The notes: a model not told the origin generated them from the sequence alone. DNA of 64,000 nucleotides from Trileptium ribeirensis (GCA_030248225.1 JASANE010019509.1:1-64000), one strand, 5' to 3'. Shown: positions 1 to 12,074, numbered from the stretch's first letter. A program made the numbers and translations.

Positions 1-765
1 ATAACTGAGAGGTAGAGCACCAATGTACAAAACACCTTCCTTGGTACCATCTTCGTCGTCCTCATATCGACACCCAAAAATAACTGTCAATTAGTCAACA
101 GCTTGACAAGCTCCTCAACCAATATTATCAATGAATTGCCTGTTTTCGAAGCACAAATGACAACACAGAAGTTCTACGCTCTTTTCATAGCTGGTTGAAC
201 TAACAACTGAAACGATAGTGTGACAACTCATTATGTGTTTAAGGCACAATAATTATTTATTAATTGATGGACTAATAAACACAAACATTAACTGTGTACA
301 ACTTATCGTGGTTTCAGAGTACAATGACGCCAGGGGCATAAATATGACCAGTGCACATTCCCACCAGAAATAGAAACTAGGTTACGCGGAATACTACTCG
401 CGGCATGCTCAAACTAAAGGTGTAGGCTGTTGTGTGTATACTGATAGCAGTATATATATATTAAATATAGCACTTTGTGAAAAATTTATGGATGTGGAAA
501 AATATAGTTATAGGTATATAACTATACAGAAGCGCCTTGGTCGGGGAATTTCCAGCTACCACATAAATTGGACTTTAGCGATATTTGAGAATTTTATTTG
601 AGAAAATAAGCTGAATCGGAAATCCTGGAGCCAAATCATGTAATAAAAACTGCGACTAAAATTTTGGGTGCTTAGCCTCGACATAGCCAAAAGTAGTAAA
701 AGGCACAACTACTGGACCATCTGTAAAGTTGTTGATTTAATATAAAAATATCTATATTTTCGCAG
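1..765. other. Unassigned AT-rich DNA
   Basis: No open frame of useful length, no splice-bounded exon and no recognisable repeat was seen. A short (TA)n run lies near 451-465. Confidence 0.5.
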
Positions 766-952
766 TTGGAGTGCGCTAAGGCCTACTGTGTTTTGGAACA
801 TGTAGAGGGCTGAGACATATTTTTCAAAAAAGTGCGATAGTTACGTGCACGAAATTGCAATTAGAGTGCGCTAAGGCCTACGGTGTTTTGGAACATGGAG
901 AGGGCAGAGACATATTTTTCAAATAAGTGCGATAGTTACGAGCACGAAATTG
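766..952. repeat. 95-bp tandem duplication (two copies)
   Basis: The phrase GAGTGCGCTAAGGCCTAC occurs at 769 and again at 864, giving a 95-bp period. The copies continue in parallel through TTTTGGAACATG and GTGCGATAGTTACG, with only scattered substitutions and small indels. It is non-coding, with no known family recognised. Confidence 0.85.
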
Positions 953-1242
953 CTCAGAGTCATAACTCAATGATTGCGGTTATACGGCTGTTCCTGGCAT
1001 TATACATATACACGAGTGCAGCTTAAAATACACCTTTTGCAACAGCCTTTTTAATTATTGAGAATTGCTTCTTGCTTTATTTAAACATAACATACCTAGC
1101 GACACTTATATATAAATGCCAGCGCAACAGGTTAAATTTATATTGAATCGCTCATTAATTCCAGCGCATATAGTGCTTGTCAACAAAACCGTAGTAGTTT
1201 AGCATCAATTATATGTATGCATGATTGTTCATAATATAGCAT

Positions 1243-1310
1243 GTCGTTCAGCTTAGTTGTTAGAGCAAAAGCGCGTAAACCCTTAGGTCGTGGGTTTTAA
1301 TACCAGATAT
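1243..1310 (+). repeat. tRNA-like (SINE-type) fragment
   Basis: An A-box-like stretch (AGCTTAGTTGTTAGAGCA, 1250-1267) is followed 18 bp later by a degenerate B-box-like stretch (GGTCGTGGGTTTTAATACC, 1286-1304). The T-arm does not pair well and no acceptor stem could be drawn, so this is a tRNA pseudogene or the head of a SINE rather than a working tRNA. No poly-A or simple tail was identified after it. Confidence 0.4.
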
Positions 1311-3327
1311 GTCATATTCTAATGTTCCGAATGCTACTTTAAAACCAGATAATATATATGTATATATTTATATATATATCTGTATGAAGTATGAGTGAGT
1401 GCTGCATGTATTAACTCGCGTTTCAACTCCCGCATCACAAATCACGAAAGCGTTACGGTCATTACATATGGAATTTTACCACAATCTTGGGTATTATCCA
1501 GAGTTGTTGGTTTAAAACACTTTAAGACTGCACATGACAAGAATGCAGCGCATTCCGTTAATACATGAAATATAACATTGGCTTTTTATATATCCCTTGC
1601 GTTATACAGTAATATGCGTTTCATGAGAGGTTAAAAAGGCCCAGCGTGATGCTTAACAGAACTTGGCTTCGAAGCCCGGTTCGGTAGCAAATAAGCCATT
1701 TTTGTGCTGTAATTGTTCCGGATTTTTAATGAACGTAAAGAATAGTAAAGAAATGTACATTTTATAAATGTACATACCACGACAATTATATTATTGTAAC
1801 GTTTCGAAATATAAGAAAACATGGAGATATTGCGTAACAAACGATGTCTGAAAGTCACATCTGTTAAAGTATGCTAAAACAGTATTGATTCCCTTCCACT
1901 GACTGTTTGATCTAACGAAAGTCATTTTAAATTGTTATTCTACATTATCAAAATCACACGAACTAAAATCCAATTCCTACTCCTTGGTACAACCAGCACT
2001 CACTTACTGAGAATAAGAACACAAAGGTCGAAGTGTGTGAAGCTGTTTGTCATTCTGTTGGCTAACTAAATAATTTCATTAAAATACGCACAATACTGTG
2101 TGAGTGGTGCCGACTTTTGCCCGTATTTGTTTATTTGTTTCAGCCGAACACATAAATTCACTAATGGCACACAACTAAGTTTAATCGTCATTTAGGCTTA
2201 CTGAACCTATGCCCTCGAAACTCTTATATATAGTAAAACTATCCAGTTTCATGAATAGTGTGTGTTTGATTTCAAGGTTTCGAATCACATCGCAACTGTA
2301 AAAGGAGAGACGTACAGTTCCTTACACAACTAGAAATCAGTGGTAAAAGAATTACATACAACAAGAATAACTTAAATAGCTAGAGAGTAAATTTGTGTTT
2401 TTGTGATTCACACAAGGAAACATTATAAACAGATATCTTGTTCCAGCAACCCACAACCCCGTTTTAACAATAGCGACCTCCCCATTGGCTGCTCCTATAT
2501 ACTTCATCTCGTTGAATAAACTTGGTATACCTCTGTTCGCTAAAATTGCTGCTGTTCTTCAATTCATTGCAGTTCGTTGTTTTTGAATTTGTATTATTCA
2601 AGCAATTTCTTCACCAAACCAACGACGTGCCGACTTTTAACATGTCGCGATTTAGGATGCCTTTTATAATCGACTACAAAATAATTACATAGCCGAACAG
2701 AAATTTTAGAATACCGTTGTGAGAAAAGTTTAGTGATTAAGAAATAAGTGCTGATTTTCACCGAGAAACACAGCGACGCTCAGTTGTTTTGATAAAGTTA
2801 GTAGGACTATTAAAACTTAATATACCACATTTTATGTAACGTGTTTGGAGTCTTTTTGGCTTTACCGTTTACTTTCCAAAATCCTGAATGTCAAACGCAT
2901 GAAATCGATTAGCCGATATCTATGTATTCCGATGCAACACAACATTTTGGCTATCATTTGCACATAAGTTCATACCATAAATATGTAGCGAGGTGAAACT
3001 TTTGTTTTGACAACCAGAATTAGCAATTTCTAGATGTGGACAGTTTTGAATTATAATTTTTAAGGTCAGCGAAGCTTGTGCAATTTTCTTGGTAGTAGTT
3101 GTTTCTGATTACAAATGTCAGACATTGAAGTTGATAAATTGTTGCACCATTGCAGTGGTTATCATTAAAATTTTGAGTTTCAGTAGGCAGCATTGTCGTA
3201 TTTACTGCACCAGTAGTATTTTTCTGATATTTTGACTACTGCGTGTACAGCTGTAGTAGGTCAATTGTTTGCGCGGGCTCAGTTCTCACTGATTCTGACA
3301 AACACACAGTCTGGGCGCAAGCCTTTC
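1311..3327. other. Unassigned AT-rich DNA
   Basis: Low-complexity TA repeats lie near 1350-1380. The only long-ish frame (1631-1858, minus) has no coding character and no splice context. Nothing else was recognised. Confidence 0.5.
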
Positions 3328-3513
3328 TTTGTAACTGTAATCGCACATTTAGACGTTGTCCAATCGTACCATTTCGTTTGGATATTGTCCAATCGTTAGC
3401 GCTCGTTTGAAAGCTATCCAACTGTAGCCGCTCGTTCACACGTTGTCCAACTGTAATTGCTCGCTTGGGCGCTGCCCATTTGTGGCTGTTCGTTTGGACC
3501 CTACCGAACTTAG
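3328..3513. repeat. Degenerate ~30-bp minisatellite, about six units
   Basis: Units begin with variants of TTGTCCAATCGT or TGTCCAACTGTA and continue with variants of GCTCGTTTGGA; spacing is 28-30 bp. Because the unit is close to a multiple of three, the minus strand stays open for 96 codons (3236-3526), with recurring Gln-Arg-Leu-Asn-Val/Glu-Arg patterns. That open frame is better explained by the repeat than by a gene. Confidence 0.7.
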
Positions 3514-3569
3514 TTGAGAGAGACATGCTAATATCCGTAGGTTCCTACGTTTCACTGTAACAGCAGCTA

Positions 3570-3603
3570 CACACCGTTCTCATTGCAATATGAGAACGGT
3601 GTG
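3570..3603. repeat. Perfect 14-bp hairpin
   Basis: CACACCGTTCTCAT (3570-3583) and its exact reverse complement (3590-3603) flank a six-base loop TGCAAT. AGCT lies just outside both arms. It sits immediately after the minisatellite and may be an element end or a cruciform-prone site. Confidence 0.85.
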
Positions 3604-3608
3604 CAGCT

Positions 3609-5082
3609 ATTCAACTATCTAACTATTCTAACTTGTGCAACATTGCAATAGGTATTTTATACAAGCGTTAATACGCTCCCACATTTCTGGTGTGGCGTGT
3701 ACAATCCGAAGACAGGTCTCAGTTAACAATACTTCACTTGTCCATTACATATATGCATGCAGTGGGTCCCGTTGAAAATTTTTTGGCCAGAACACTATTC
3801 CAAAATTTAAACGCTGAGGCAACAAATAAGCAATCACTCACACTCCTTTGAAAAATAAAGTACAAGTGCTTGAGCAATTTTACCTTTTACAACCAAGTTT
3901 GAAGGAATTCCTATAAAAGCTGACTCAATCTGAGACAGTATGAGAAAAGATATATACGGATCTTTTTTCTTTAAAAATAATTGAATTGAAAATTAATACA
4001 TCAACATTATATGAAATAAATTAAATTATGAAATTGAAGTCATGTCAGCATTAAAAAGGTGATAATTTTTACTCGACGAGTATGTTTCATTAATTATAAC
4101 ATAAAAAATGGTTCTGGGCTGAATCAGCTATCCTGTTCGACAGGAGGATCCATGTAACCGTGTTATCATTAACTGTTTTGCATGAATTGATGTCTGACTG
4201 CCCGTTCATCGGAGTTCAGACGAGAAGTAAAAAATGGGAATACATTAACTAAAATTTTATCTTTTGATCTCGTGCACTATCACTAAACCAAAGTAGGAAT
4301 CTGCAGTTGTTAGTTTTAAACTAAAAAATTTAAATAAGTTCGATAGCCTAGGTCAAGTGATGGTGAAAAGTGACTAAACCTTTAGTGATATTTAAACACT
4401 GGATCAAAGTCTTCGAAATCCTTTGGTCAATAATACATTTTAAAATTTTCGAAATACTGAGTTAGTTAGTTAGCTTAGAGCACTTAGTTTTGATAAAACA
4501 GTTTGGTGAATAAATAGCCGGGGCTCGTAAGGACAGAAACAACATAAACGTCCTTACTATAGACAGCGTCGTTACTATGTAATCAGCAAAATTTGCTTAT
4601 AGCACATTTGGACACATCTATTTCTTTATATCCTTCTACCTCTGGAACCCTTAGGTGCTGTCATTACTCTAAATCTAACTAACCAACCAGAACCAAAACT
4701 AACAAGTTTATAATAAATCTAGCAGACAGAAAAGAATCAGATAAATCAATGACCATATATTATCCTATACCGCCGACATTACGACGACGCTCTCAGAGAG
4801 TTAACCGATTTGAAATGGTGGTACTCACAACTATGATCCTTGATTAGTATCAAGAATGTAAGAGTTGCCGTGTTTGTCGTTTATTTCATGGATTATATGT
4901 TTGCGTGAGTGTCACTGACTCGCTCCGCTGTTAATCTAAATATCTGCTGCCTAAAGTCAAGCTGAACCTTAGACGACAAAACACACACCGGCAAATCAGA
5001 GTTCGGTCTAGGTTCATGTGCGGCATGTCTTACAAGGTTATAGTTTTCCGAATCTTCAAAGCGAATCTATTACAAATATATT
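3609..5082. other. Unassigned AT-rich DNA
   Basis: No coding or repeat structure recognised. Confidence 0.5.
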
Positions 5083-5335
5083 ATGCATATACATCATAGA
5101 AGTCAACGGAGGGAGGTAGGGGTTACCCCCCTAAAGGTCAGTCCCCCTCAAACAAAATTAACTCCTGAAGGCTCCACACCCATCCCCCGCCCCGAAACTT
5201 TTAGTAAAAATCAACCAAAGCTTTGGGAAAACTGGGATAAAAGCGAGCAAAGATGGGGAGGGGGGAGGCGTCGGGGTTTACACCCGAGGACCTTCCCCTC
5301 GCACACCGTATACACCCCGCCGATGAACTTCGACA
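5083..5335. repeat. GC-rich patch, possible repeat-family member
   Basis: The segment has much higher G+C than its flanks, with runs such as GGTAGGGGTTACCCCCC and GGGGAGGGGGGAGGCG. The 85-codon plus-strand frame across it looks like a by-product of base composition. Its left part (CATATACATCATAG then GGTAGGGGTTACCCC) resembles the start of the patch at 50735, so it may be a diverged copy. The element class is unknown. Confidence 0.4.
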
Positions 5336-5340
5336 CCTGA

Positions 5341-8300
5341 CATACATTCATATATCATAATACAGTAGCGCTTCGGATAACAAAATCCTGACTACTGATA
5401 ACCCCTACATTTACTTAACCCGCATTTCAGCTAAATCTTTCTAAAAACTACATGTGAATATAAAGAAAAAATAAATCATTCATTGGGATAAATGTGCTCA
5501 ACCTTTCTATATGAATACTTTTTACTCACTGGGCGTTCAAAATGTAGACACAGACCCTAAACTACTGCAACATAAATCCTTTCAACCATTTCAAGCAACA
5601 CTAAACGATAGCCCACCCAGATCATCTCCAAACGAAACTCAAAAATAGATTAAATTTCATTATTCTGAGGCCCAAAATAGAGTTAACTAATTCTCTTGAA
5701 AGTCCCAAGAAAGTAATATTACACCAATCGTCAGTACTACATTACGCGCAACCTATTGATCTTATTACAGAAAAGCATAAGAATATTTTCCTCAAATATA
5801 TACACCTAAGCTCGGGAATGTTCCCAAACTACCAATAAGAACATTAATTGCAATGTTTTTAAGTGCTATTTTTACGTCGGAAAACTTATACACATCGGAG
5901 ATGTCGCTTTCAGCGTATTCCACGACCCTGAAAACGACAAAAAAGCTCGGAAACTGTAGAAAATTGCCAAATGCAATATTGACACAATAATTGCATTTTC
6001 AACGGCCAGGTCTTCGACCTAGAATATAAGGTATGGGCGTTCAAAGCAGAGAAATATCATTGAGTTGACTGTAGCCTTCTACCTCTACAAACTAGACATA
6101 TTTTAGCCTTCTAGGTCAACAAAGTCAAAAATTGGTAAAAACTTTTTTACTCCTTTCCAGCCAAAATAGATATTTCAGGCATTCTGTGTCATTCACGGAT
6201 GGTATATAGATGTCTATTTCAGGCGTAAGAAAGGAAACTAGCGTGTTTGTGGTTGAATAACTATAAAAATCCACTGGTCAAATGCAGAAACAAGCAAGAA
6301 ATTCTATTAATTTGGCAAAACGAAAAAAAAGTTTTACGCCTTTAGCTCACAGACCAAAAACGATTGTTGTCAGCAGTAAAGTTACACAACACCAAAGTGT
6401 AGGTCTGCCTAAAAGATTCTGCTCCTTCTTTCTTTCGATGGTGGACTCAATTTTCCGATGCAACGTCTCTGACAAAAGCTAAAACCTCGTATAACCAGCC
6501 CGAGAAATCGGCGCCGCTATTTAATCTGCCTGATCAGAAATCAAGAACTGCGTGGCTTAATCCTTCCCAATTATTTACGGTCACATGAAATTCTACCAAA
6601 AATAGAAAGCCTTCTACCAAATATTTCAAAAATCCATTCGGTTTTATGGCCAGCACACGAAGACATGATAATGGTTTGTACCATTCCATATGATAAAGAA
6701 ACTGCTTGCTTCGCTCATGCCGTTAATGCGCTCTTTTTAGCTTAAATGTGTATTTTAAACACATCGAGTTAAACCATAAAGAATTTCTTGTCTATAAGTG
6801 GGAAACCCTTGGAGAAAATCTTAACGTATCTCACTCTTCCCAGAGAATGTGTAGCAAGACATCTACTAAAATGAAGTTTGGCTTGTATTATACTCAATGG
6901 TACTAAACAATATAGTGGTAATAATAGCGTTACAAAAGCTATAACCTCAGAACTGTTCTTAATCCGTAAAAGAACCTTATTTGCTGTAAAATATCTGCTT
7001 TTCTACAAAATGAGATTAGTAACACAAATTGAGTCATTCAGTGGAAACGATGTTTTCTTTAAACAACTTTCGAGCTCAAGAGATTAAGAACATGCATACG
7101 TTTTTCTTAGAACAAGGCACTATAATCCATAATCATATAATGCTTTGCATGAAATAAATACAAATATATACAAAAACTATTGCCTTTGAATCATTCGTCC
7201 AACATAGCCTTACCGGATAATCCTTTTTAGTTAGAGCCAATATAGTTATGCCTTGCACCTTTAAAGGCCATCTTATAAAAGAAGTAAAATGTCCGTCAGG
7301 GTACCTATAAGCCATGCAGTGAGACTGTATAACAAGGGCTAGTATTTAGTGCAGAAGACATGAACGGCGTAATTGCTTATCTTTCACAGTTTATGGTAAC
7401 TCGCTGGAGTAGTACCTAAATAAATATGAACTCAACCAAAGCCACCACTGCCAAAACAATCTACCAAAACCACCACTTGGGACAAATAAAATTACATAAG
7501 AATAGTCTTGTTACACCGTACGAGCACAAACACAAACAGAACATCGTCTGCGGTTTAACACCACCACATGACATCATTTTTAGCTTTCCACCAAGCACTA
7601 CTATAGCCGCTGATGGCAGTAACGATTGCGGAACTTGCATGCCAATTGATCCATTTTTGCATAAAATACTTAAATTTTACTATACAATATATACGTACAA
7701 CATTTATACTAGATGCTACACTGTAACCATTAAGATACTACGTAACCTCATTTAGAATCATACTTATAAAAACAGCTTTTCTACCATTTTGTCAACTTTT
7801 TAAGCCAGCAGCGATCCATATCTATATAGATTAGCGATGGTTGTAATTTTGGAGTAGCGGAAACCCGTCCTTAGTTTGTTGGCCGCATGAAGCAATATGT
7901 GACAAAAAATGACATCATCGAATCACGTATGCAGTATTTGAACAATAATACTAGTTTCGCTTGAAATATTTCTGGAATTATTTGGAGTAATTGGGTTTTT
8001 CTCGCCTGAAAGAATAAGCTTATAAGTTCCAATAGAATACGTTTTTCGATTATTTGAGCAATCATCAATGCTAATACTTCCGGTCATAAAACAGATAATA
8101 TGCAGAAATTTTTCCAACAGTTGAAACCGTGAGTCCAACGTAGCGACATCGTAACGTTGCAAAGTAAGTAAACAATGCAATACGGAATTGTTTTGTTGTA
8201 TTAGCGTACTGGTGAATTTCTAGCAATTGTTAGCAGTATGCATACTTCACAACATCAAATAGAAATGTCCAAATTGCTTTATCCATACAAATTCACTGGT

Positions 8301-8670
8301 TAGTTCTGGAATCATTATAAGACACCATAAATATTAGGTAGAATGTTTAAGTTTGTTTGCGGCCCCACCTCCATCTCAAATATTTAGATTGACGAGAAGA
8401 AGTTAGCTGATTTATATACAATAAAATTAATGCTAATTACAGGTCCCCCACTTTTATATGCCCCCTCTACCTTATGGACTTTGCAACGCCTTAAAAGGTG
8501 GGATACCAATAAGATTTTATATAAAATTCAAATATATATATAAATATATGTTTATAGCCATATTGCGTCTAATTTTACCCAAAAATTGAAATGTGTAAAC
8601 ATTACACAATCCATTTTTGAGACTATTTCCAAGTTGATTCCATTCATCTTTTGAATTTTACCACACTTAC
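5341..8670. other. Unassigned DNA
   Basis: Short frames exist at 6282-6482, 7426-7755 (plus) and 7923-8180 (minus), but none has splice signals or a recognisable domain. The 3' part of the possible minus-strand gene at 8671-9108 may have introns here. Confidence 0.45.
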
Positions 8671-9108
8671 ATACCCGTGCTCAGATGGAGATATTGAAGG
8701 CGGTGCCTTGGATGGCGTCGACGGTATTTTGAATGACATTGACAGTCTTTTGAATGAAACTGACGTTTCTTTAGATAACGTTGACGATCCTTTAGGTGAC
8801 GTCGAGGGTCCATTGAATGATGTCAAGGGACCATTGGATGATGTCGACGGTCCATTGAATGATTTCGACGGTATACTGGATGACTTTAACGGTCCAATGG
8901 ATGACGTCAACAGGCCTTTCGTTGATGTCGACGTCACCTCACCGATGTCACTAAAATATTGCTGAAACAGCGGATCGTTCTCTGGATTTGCATAGAGAAC
9001 AAATTCATCATCGCTTATGATGAACCCACTGTTGCTGCAGTTTACGCTGTGGTTCGAAACATCGTCTCGCTGTTTCGGCGTAAACCATGGGTGTTTGCTA
9101 GGTTCCAT
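8671..9108 (-). CDS. Candidate first or early exon, Ser/Thr/Pro-repeat protein (unknown)
   Basis: From ATG at 9108 the minus strand reads 146 codons, up to a strong splice donor (TAT then GTAAGT; GT at 8670-8669) in phase 0. Without splicing, the frame would stop eight codons later. The N-terminal third is acidic and mixed in sequence (FIISDDEFVLYANPENDPLF). The rest is a run of degenerate nine-residue units around Gly-Pro-Ser-Thr-Ser-x-Asn (a 27-bp DNA period) followed by Ser/Lys/Pro-rich sequence, so it is probably disordered. A possible acceptor (TTACTAG) lies five bases upstream of the ATG. I do not recognise the family. The plus strand is also open across the repeat (8651-8965), as expected for a 27-bp repeat, so the strand rests on the donor and the non-repetitive N-terminus. 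Confidence 0.5.
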
Positions 9109-9199
9109 TATTGCTAGTAATATGTATATATAATAATATAACTACTAAAATCTATTATTTATATATTTATGGAAACTTTTCAATTTATAGAATATAAAT

Positions 9200-9424
9200 C
9201 TAAAGTATATCTGTAAACGGTAATGATAGTCCAGGACAATCTAAAAACTCCGCAAACCCAAATTTAGAACTAATACGATGAATGATACTTTCATTTGTCG
9301 GTATATTCGCACGTGGAACGTCTTCCTGGGTAGATTCATGGTCATGCGGATTTAACAAATCCACTAATATTTGCCAAGAACAAAAAATATTTGCAAGGTT
9401 ACTACGAATTCTTGATTTCAATTT
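9200..9424 (-). CDS. Candidate exon with stop, unknown protein
   Basis: A minus-strand frame of about 74 codons starts after an acceptor-like CGTTTTAG (AG at 9426-9425) and ends in TAG at 9202-9200. The residue mix looks like folded protein (for example SSKFGFAEFLDCPGLSLPF and NLANIFCSWQILVDLLNPHD), with no long low-complexity runs. There is no ATG; the frame enters from upstream. No GTAAGT-type donor precedes the stop, so this would be a last exon. The next minus-strand ATG (9108) is 91 bp downstream of the stop. The family is not recognised. Confidence 0.4.
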   Translation of the reverse strand, partial: KLKSRIRSNLANIFCSWQILVDLLNPHDHESTQEDVPRANIPTNESIIHRISSKFGFAEFLDCPGLSLPFTDIL

Positions 9425-9609
9425 CTAAAACGAGTTCAATATAGCATATAAACATATATATATCTATATATATATATACATTTAGGCAGATATAAGGGTG
9501 CTTACCCCTTTAGTAGTGGTAATTAAATGAATACAAACGAATGCCTTTATCAATTCAAATTTCAACTGCTTAACAAACACCGCTACGTGTCTTGAGCAAA
9601 CGACGTGCA

Positions 9610-11735
9610 GTCACCTTCTAAAGACGTGGGTACTGTGAAAACTTGCCAGCGCCTCAAACCAAACTTCGTAAGGAAACATTGGAAATATCCATCTGGAATA
9701 AGACGCCTTCTTCAGCAGTCTTTCTGAAGTGGTTAGTTCTTGTCCATCAAGTGATGTCATTATGTTCTGTGGCGAGTTCAATGCGCAAGTGGGACCGGGG
9801 ATCCAAGGACCATCTACATTTGGCAGGCGTGCAGCTGTCAGCTTAAATGACAGCGAATTTTCATTCTCGTCATTTTTCGAAGTGTCCAACCTGTTCATCA
9901 GTAGTACTGTTTCCGAGTACAAAGAGTGGCATCTTTAAGACCTGACTAGCATCCAATGCGTCGTATCGCACCCAGTCCGATTTATTGTGTTAAAACCCCC
10001 ATGGCGTAGCTGTGATAATGATCGTCGATCTACTGGGGTAACTCATCAAACAGCGATCATGTCGTGCTCGTAGCGAAGTTACGTCTTAAGATGCTTACCA
10101 TCAGGTTTGCAAAAAGCTTCAGATGTCCACGTGTTTCTTGTCCTCTTGAGACTCTCACGGAATAGAAATTTATAGTCTATTTGCAGCATTCTCGGCCGCG
10201 AAACATGTCTCCCATGTTGATGTCATCTTGAAGTGAATTCGAGGCATCTTGCTGGTGGCACCTAAAAGTGTCCCGATAGTCTGCTTGAGGCAAAAGAACT
10301 TAAATGGTGTCGGACGCCTCATTGGAGCTGGTCCGACAAGCTAAAATATCTAACGTGAACCGATTGTAAAGCGCCTTGCTGATAACAACCTTAAAAAGAA
10401 TTCTGATCCTACTGGTCGCATTCCCTGACGAGCTTAATCACGCCACCTATGAGGGTGGCCACAAAAAGTTATTCAGAAACATGCGGGAAATCTTTAACCG
10501 GTCTGGCACAATGAGTGACACAGTGCTTGACTCCAGTAGCAACATGATCAACTATCGAACATAGACATTGAAACGGTGGAAAGAACATTTCGAACAACTC
10601 CTGAATGCCAGGCCACCAGGAATCAAACTCGACTATTTGGAATACTGTGGCAAATACGATATCAACAGTCCTGGAGCACTACCTTCGTCTCTCGAGATAA
10701 CCGACGCTATTAAAGCGCTGAAATCTGTAAAGCACCAGGCGTTGTAAGAGTGCCACCAGTGTGCTTCAAGCCTGCAGCGGAGATATTGTCCTCCGCGTTT
10801 TAGAAGCTGTTCTAAGATATACGACAGCAAGAGCGCATAACTGCGGAATGGCGCACAGCGGTGTTTCCGCTCTTCGTTAATAAGGATGTTTCTACGCTTT
10901 GTAAAAACTGTCTAAGCATCTCGCTGCTTCCGATGCGGTGAAAATCCTGGAAATCGTGGCTCTGAATAAGTTCCACTCTTGCTGCGAGTACCTCAAACAG
11001 AGCACCAGGCCGGCTCTCGCCCTGGCCGCAGCTGTACAAATCAAATCTTAACTATTCGGAAGCTGCAGCATACCCACCACGACTTCCGTCGCCCTATGGT
11101 GGTGGCTTTAGTCTATTTCAGAGCCGGTTGCGATTCAGTCATCCGCGAATCACTGTTACAGAGGCAGATTGACTCCCCAATAAGCTGGTTCGAATAATTA
11201 GGATGATGTACCCCAGCACTAAAGCTGTTATATGTGGCTGGAACTCCACCTCAGTTCTTTCTATAAAGACAGGTGTAAGGAAAGGCTTTATATTGCCTCT
11301 CACGGCTTTCAACTATGTGGTGTATTGGGTAGTCAGAAACAGCCTTGATAACCCGGAGGATTGAATCGTTGTCAACGAAGATTTCAATGTCAGCTACCTG
11401 GGCTACGCCGACAATCTAGTATTGCAATCCAACTCGGCCGATATGATAGAGTCAATGCTGCTGAGACTCAGAGCTACGGCTAGGCAAGATGATACCAATA
11501 TAAGTGGCGAAAACACCAAAGGTAATACACTGCTGCAGCAAGCCAGTACTCACGGTGGACCGAAGTGGCAGAACAGATTGAAGTGCTGGATAAGATCACA
11601 CCTCGGATGAATATTCTACGGTACATCTGGAACATTGTTAGAGATCAACAAAGCGACAATCGCCGATTCAATGTCTTCGAGATGATGTGCTACTGCCTTG
11701 ACGTCTCGCTTCAAGAATTCTAATTCTAAAGTCTA
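9610..11735 (+). mobile_element. Decayed RTE-like non-LTR retrotransposon
   Basis: Pieces of one LINE run in order on the plus strand in shifting frames. About 9720-10070 resembles the AP-endonuclease domain (SSDVIMFCGEFNAQVG around 9746, where the usual motif is GDFNAQVG). About 10960-11600 resembles the reverse transcriptase: a template-binding segment near 10979-11160 (FRRPMVVALVYFRAGCDSVI), then the catalytic box GYADNLVL at 11401-11424. The active-site YADD is YADN here (11404-11415), so the second catalytic Asp is lost. There are many stops and frameshifts and no intact ORF. The clade call comes from the resemblance of these phrases to RTE-type elements of flatworms; no search was run. 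The 3' boundary near 11735 is approximate. Confidence 0.8.
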
Positions 11736-11750
11736 ATTCCAAATGACAAT

Positions 11751-12074
11751 TTAGACAGGGGTGCCAGACAATCCACACAGTTGGCGATACAGTAAACCGG
11801 CGTCATCTCGGATATTCAGCAAAATTGTACATTTTGATGATAAGCCCAGGGAAGGTGAAAGTGGTTTTCGTTTTTCGCTGTGACGACTCCATCGCGACAT
11901 AAGAGTAGCGACCCACACGCTTCGCTTGGACAGATTTGAGGAAGAACACTTAAAAACCAGTTTTTGGCCATTTTGATCTGGGAGACGCAGCTGGAACTCT
12001 TCACATTCAGCCAAAAGACACATCACCACCACTTGCGTTATCAAACAAAAAATTTCGTCCAAATTCATCAACAA
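11751..12074 (-). CDS. Open frame, possibly the end of a PH-like domain (weak)
   Basis: 107 codons are open on the minus strand, ending at the stop at 11751, directly beyond the end of the plus-strand LINE. The stretch FQLRLPDQNGQKLVFKC followed by VWVATLMSRW resembles the late beta strands and C-terminal helix of pleckstrin-homology domains, with the Trp of the helix in place. This is only a pattern impression. The start at 12074 is the first in-frame ATG and may be intron sequence, and no strong acceptor or donor frames the exon. It could belong to the same minus-strand gene as 9200-9424, or be chance. Confidence 0.25.
   Translation of the reverse strand: MLMNLDEIFCLITQVVVMCLLAECEEFQLRLPDQNGQKLVFKCSSSNLSKRSVWVATLMSRWSRHSEKRKPLSPSLGLSSKCTILLNIRDDAGLLYRQLCGLSGTPV

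Noticed and set aside
3236..3526. 96-residue basic repeat protein on the minus strand
   Set aside because: It follows from a ~30-bp minisatellite staying in frame.
5083..5340. 85-residue Pro/Lys/Arg-rich protein
   Set aside because: A frame in a GC-rich repeat patch; composition alone explains the lack of stops.
8651..8965. Plus-strand acidic repeat protein
   Set aside because: It is the complement of the minus-strand 27-bp repeat; no splice signals on the plus strand, while the minus strand has a consensus donor and non-repetitive coding upstream.
9119..9206. A possible AT-AC (U12-type) intron joining the frames 9424-9200 and 9108-8671, because ATATACTTT follows CAG
   Set aside because: The donor differs from ATATCCTTT, no TTCCTTAAC-like branch site was seen, and the downstream end fits AG better than AC.
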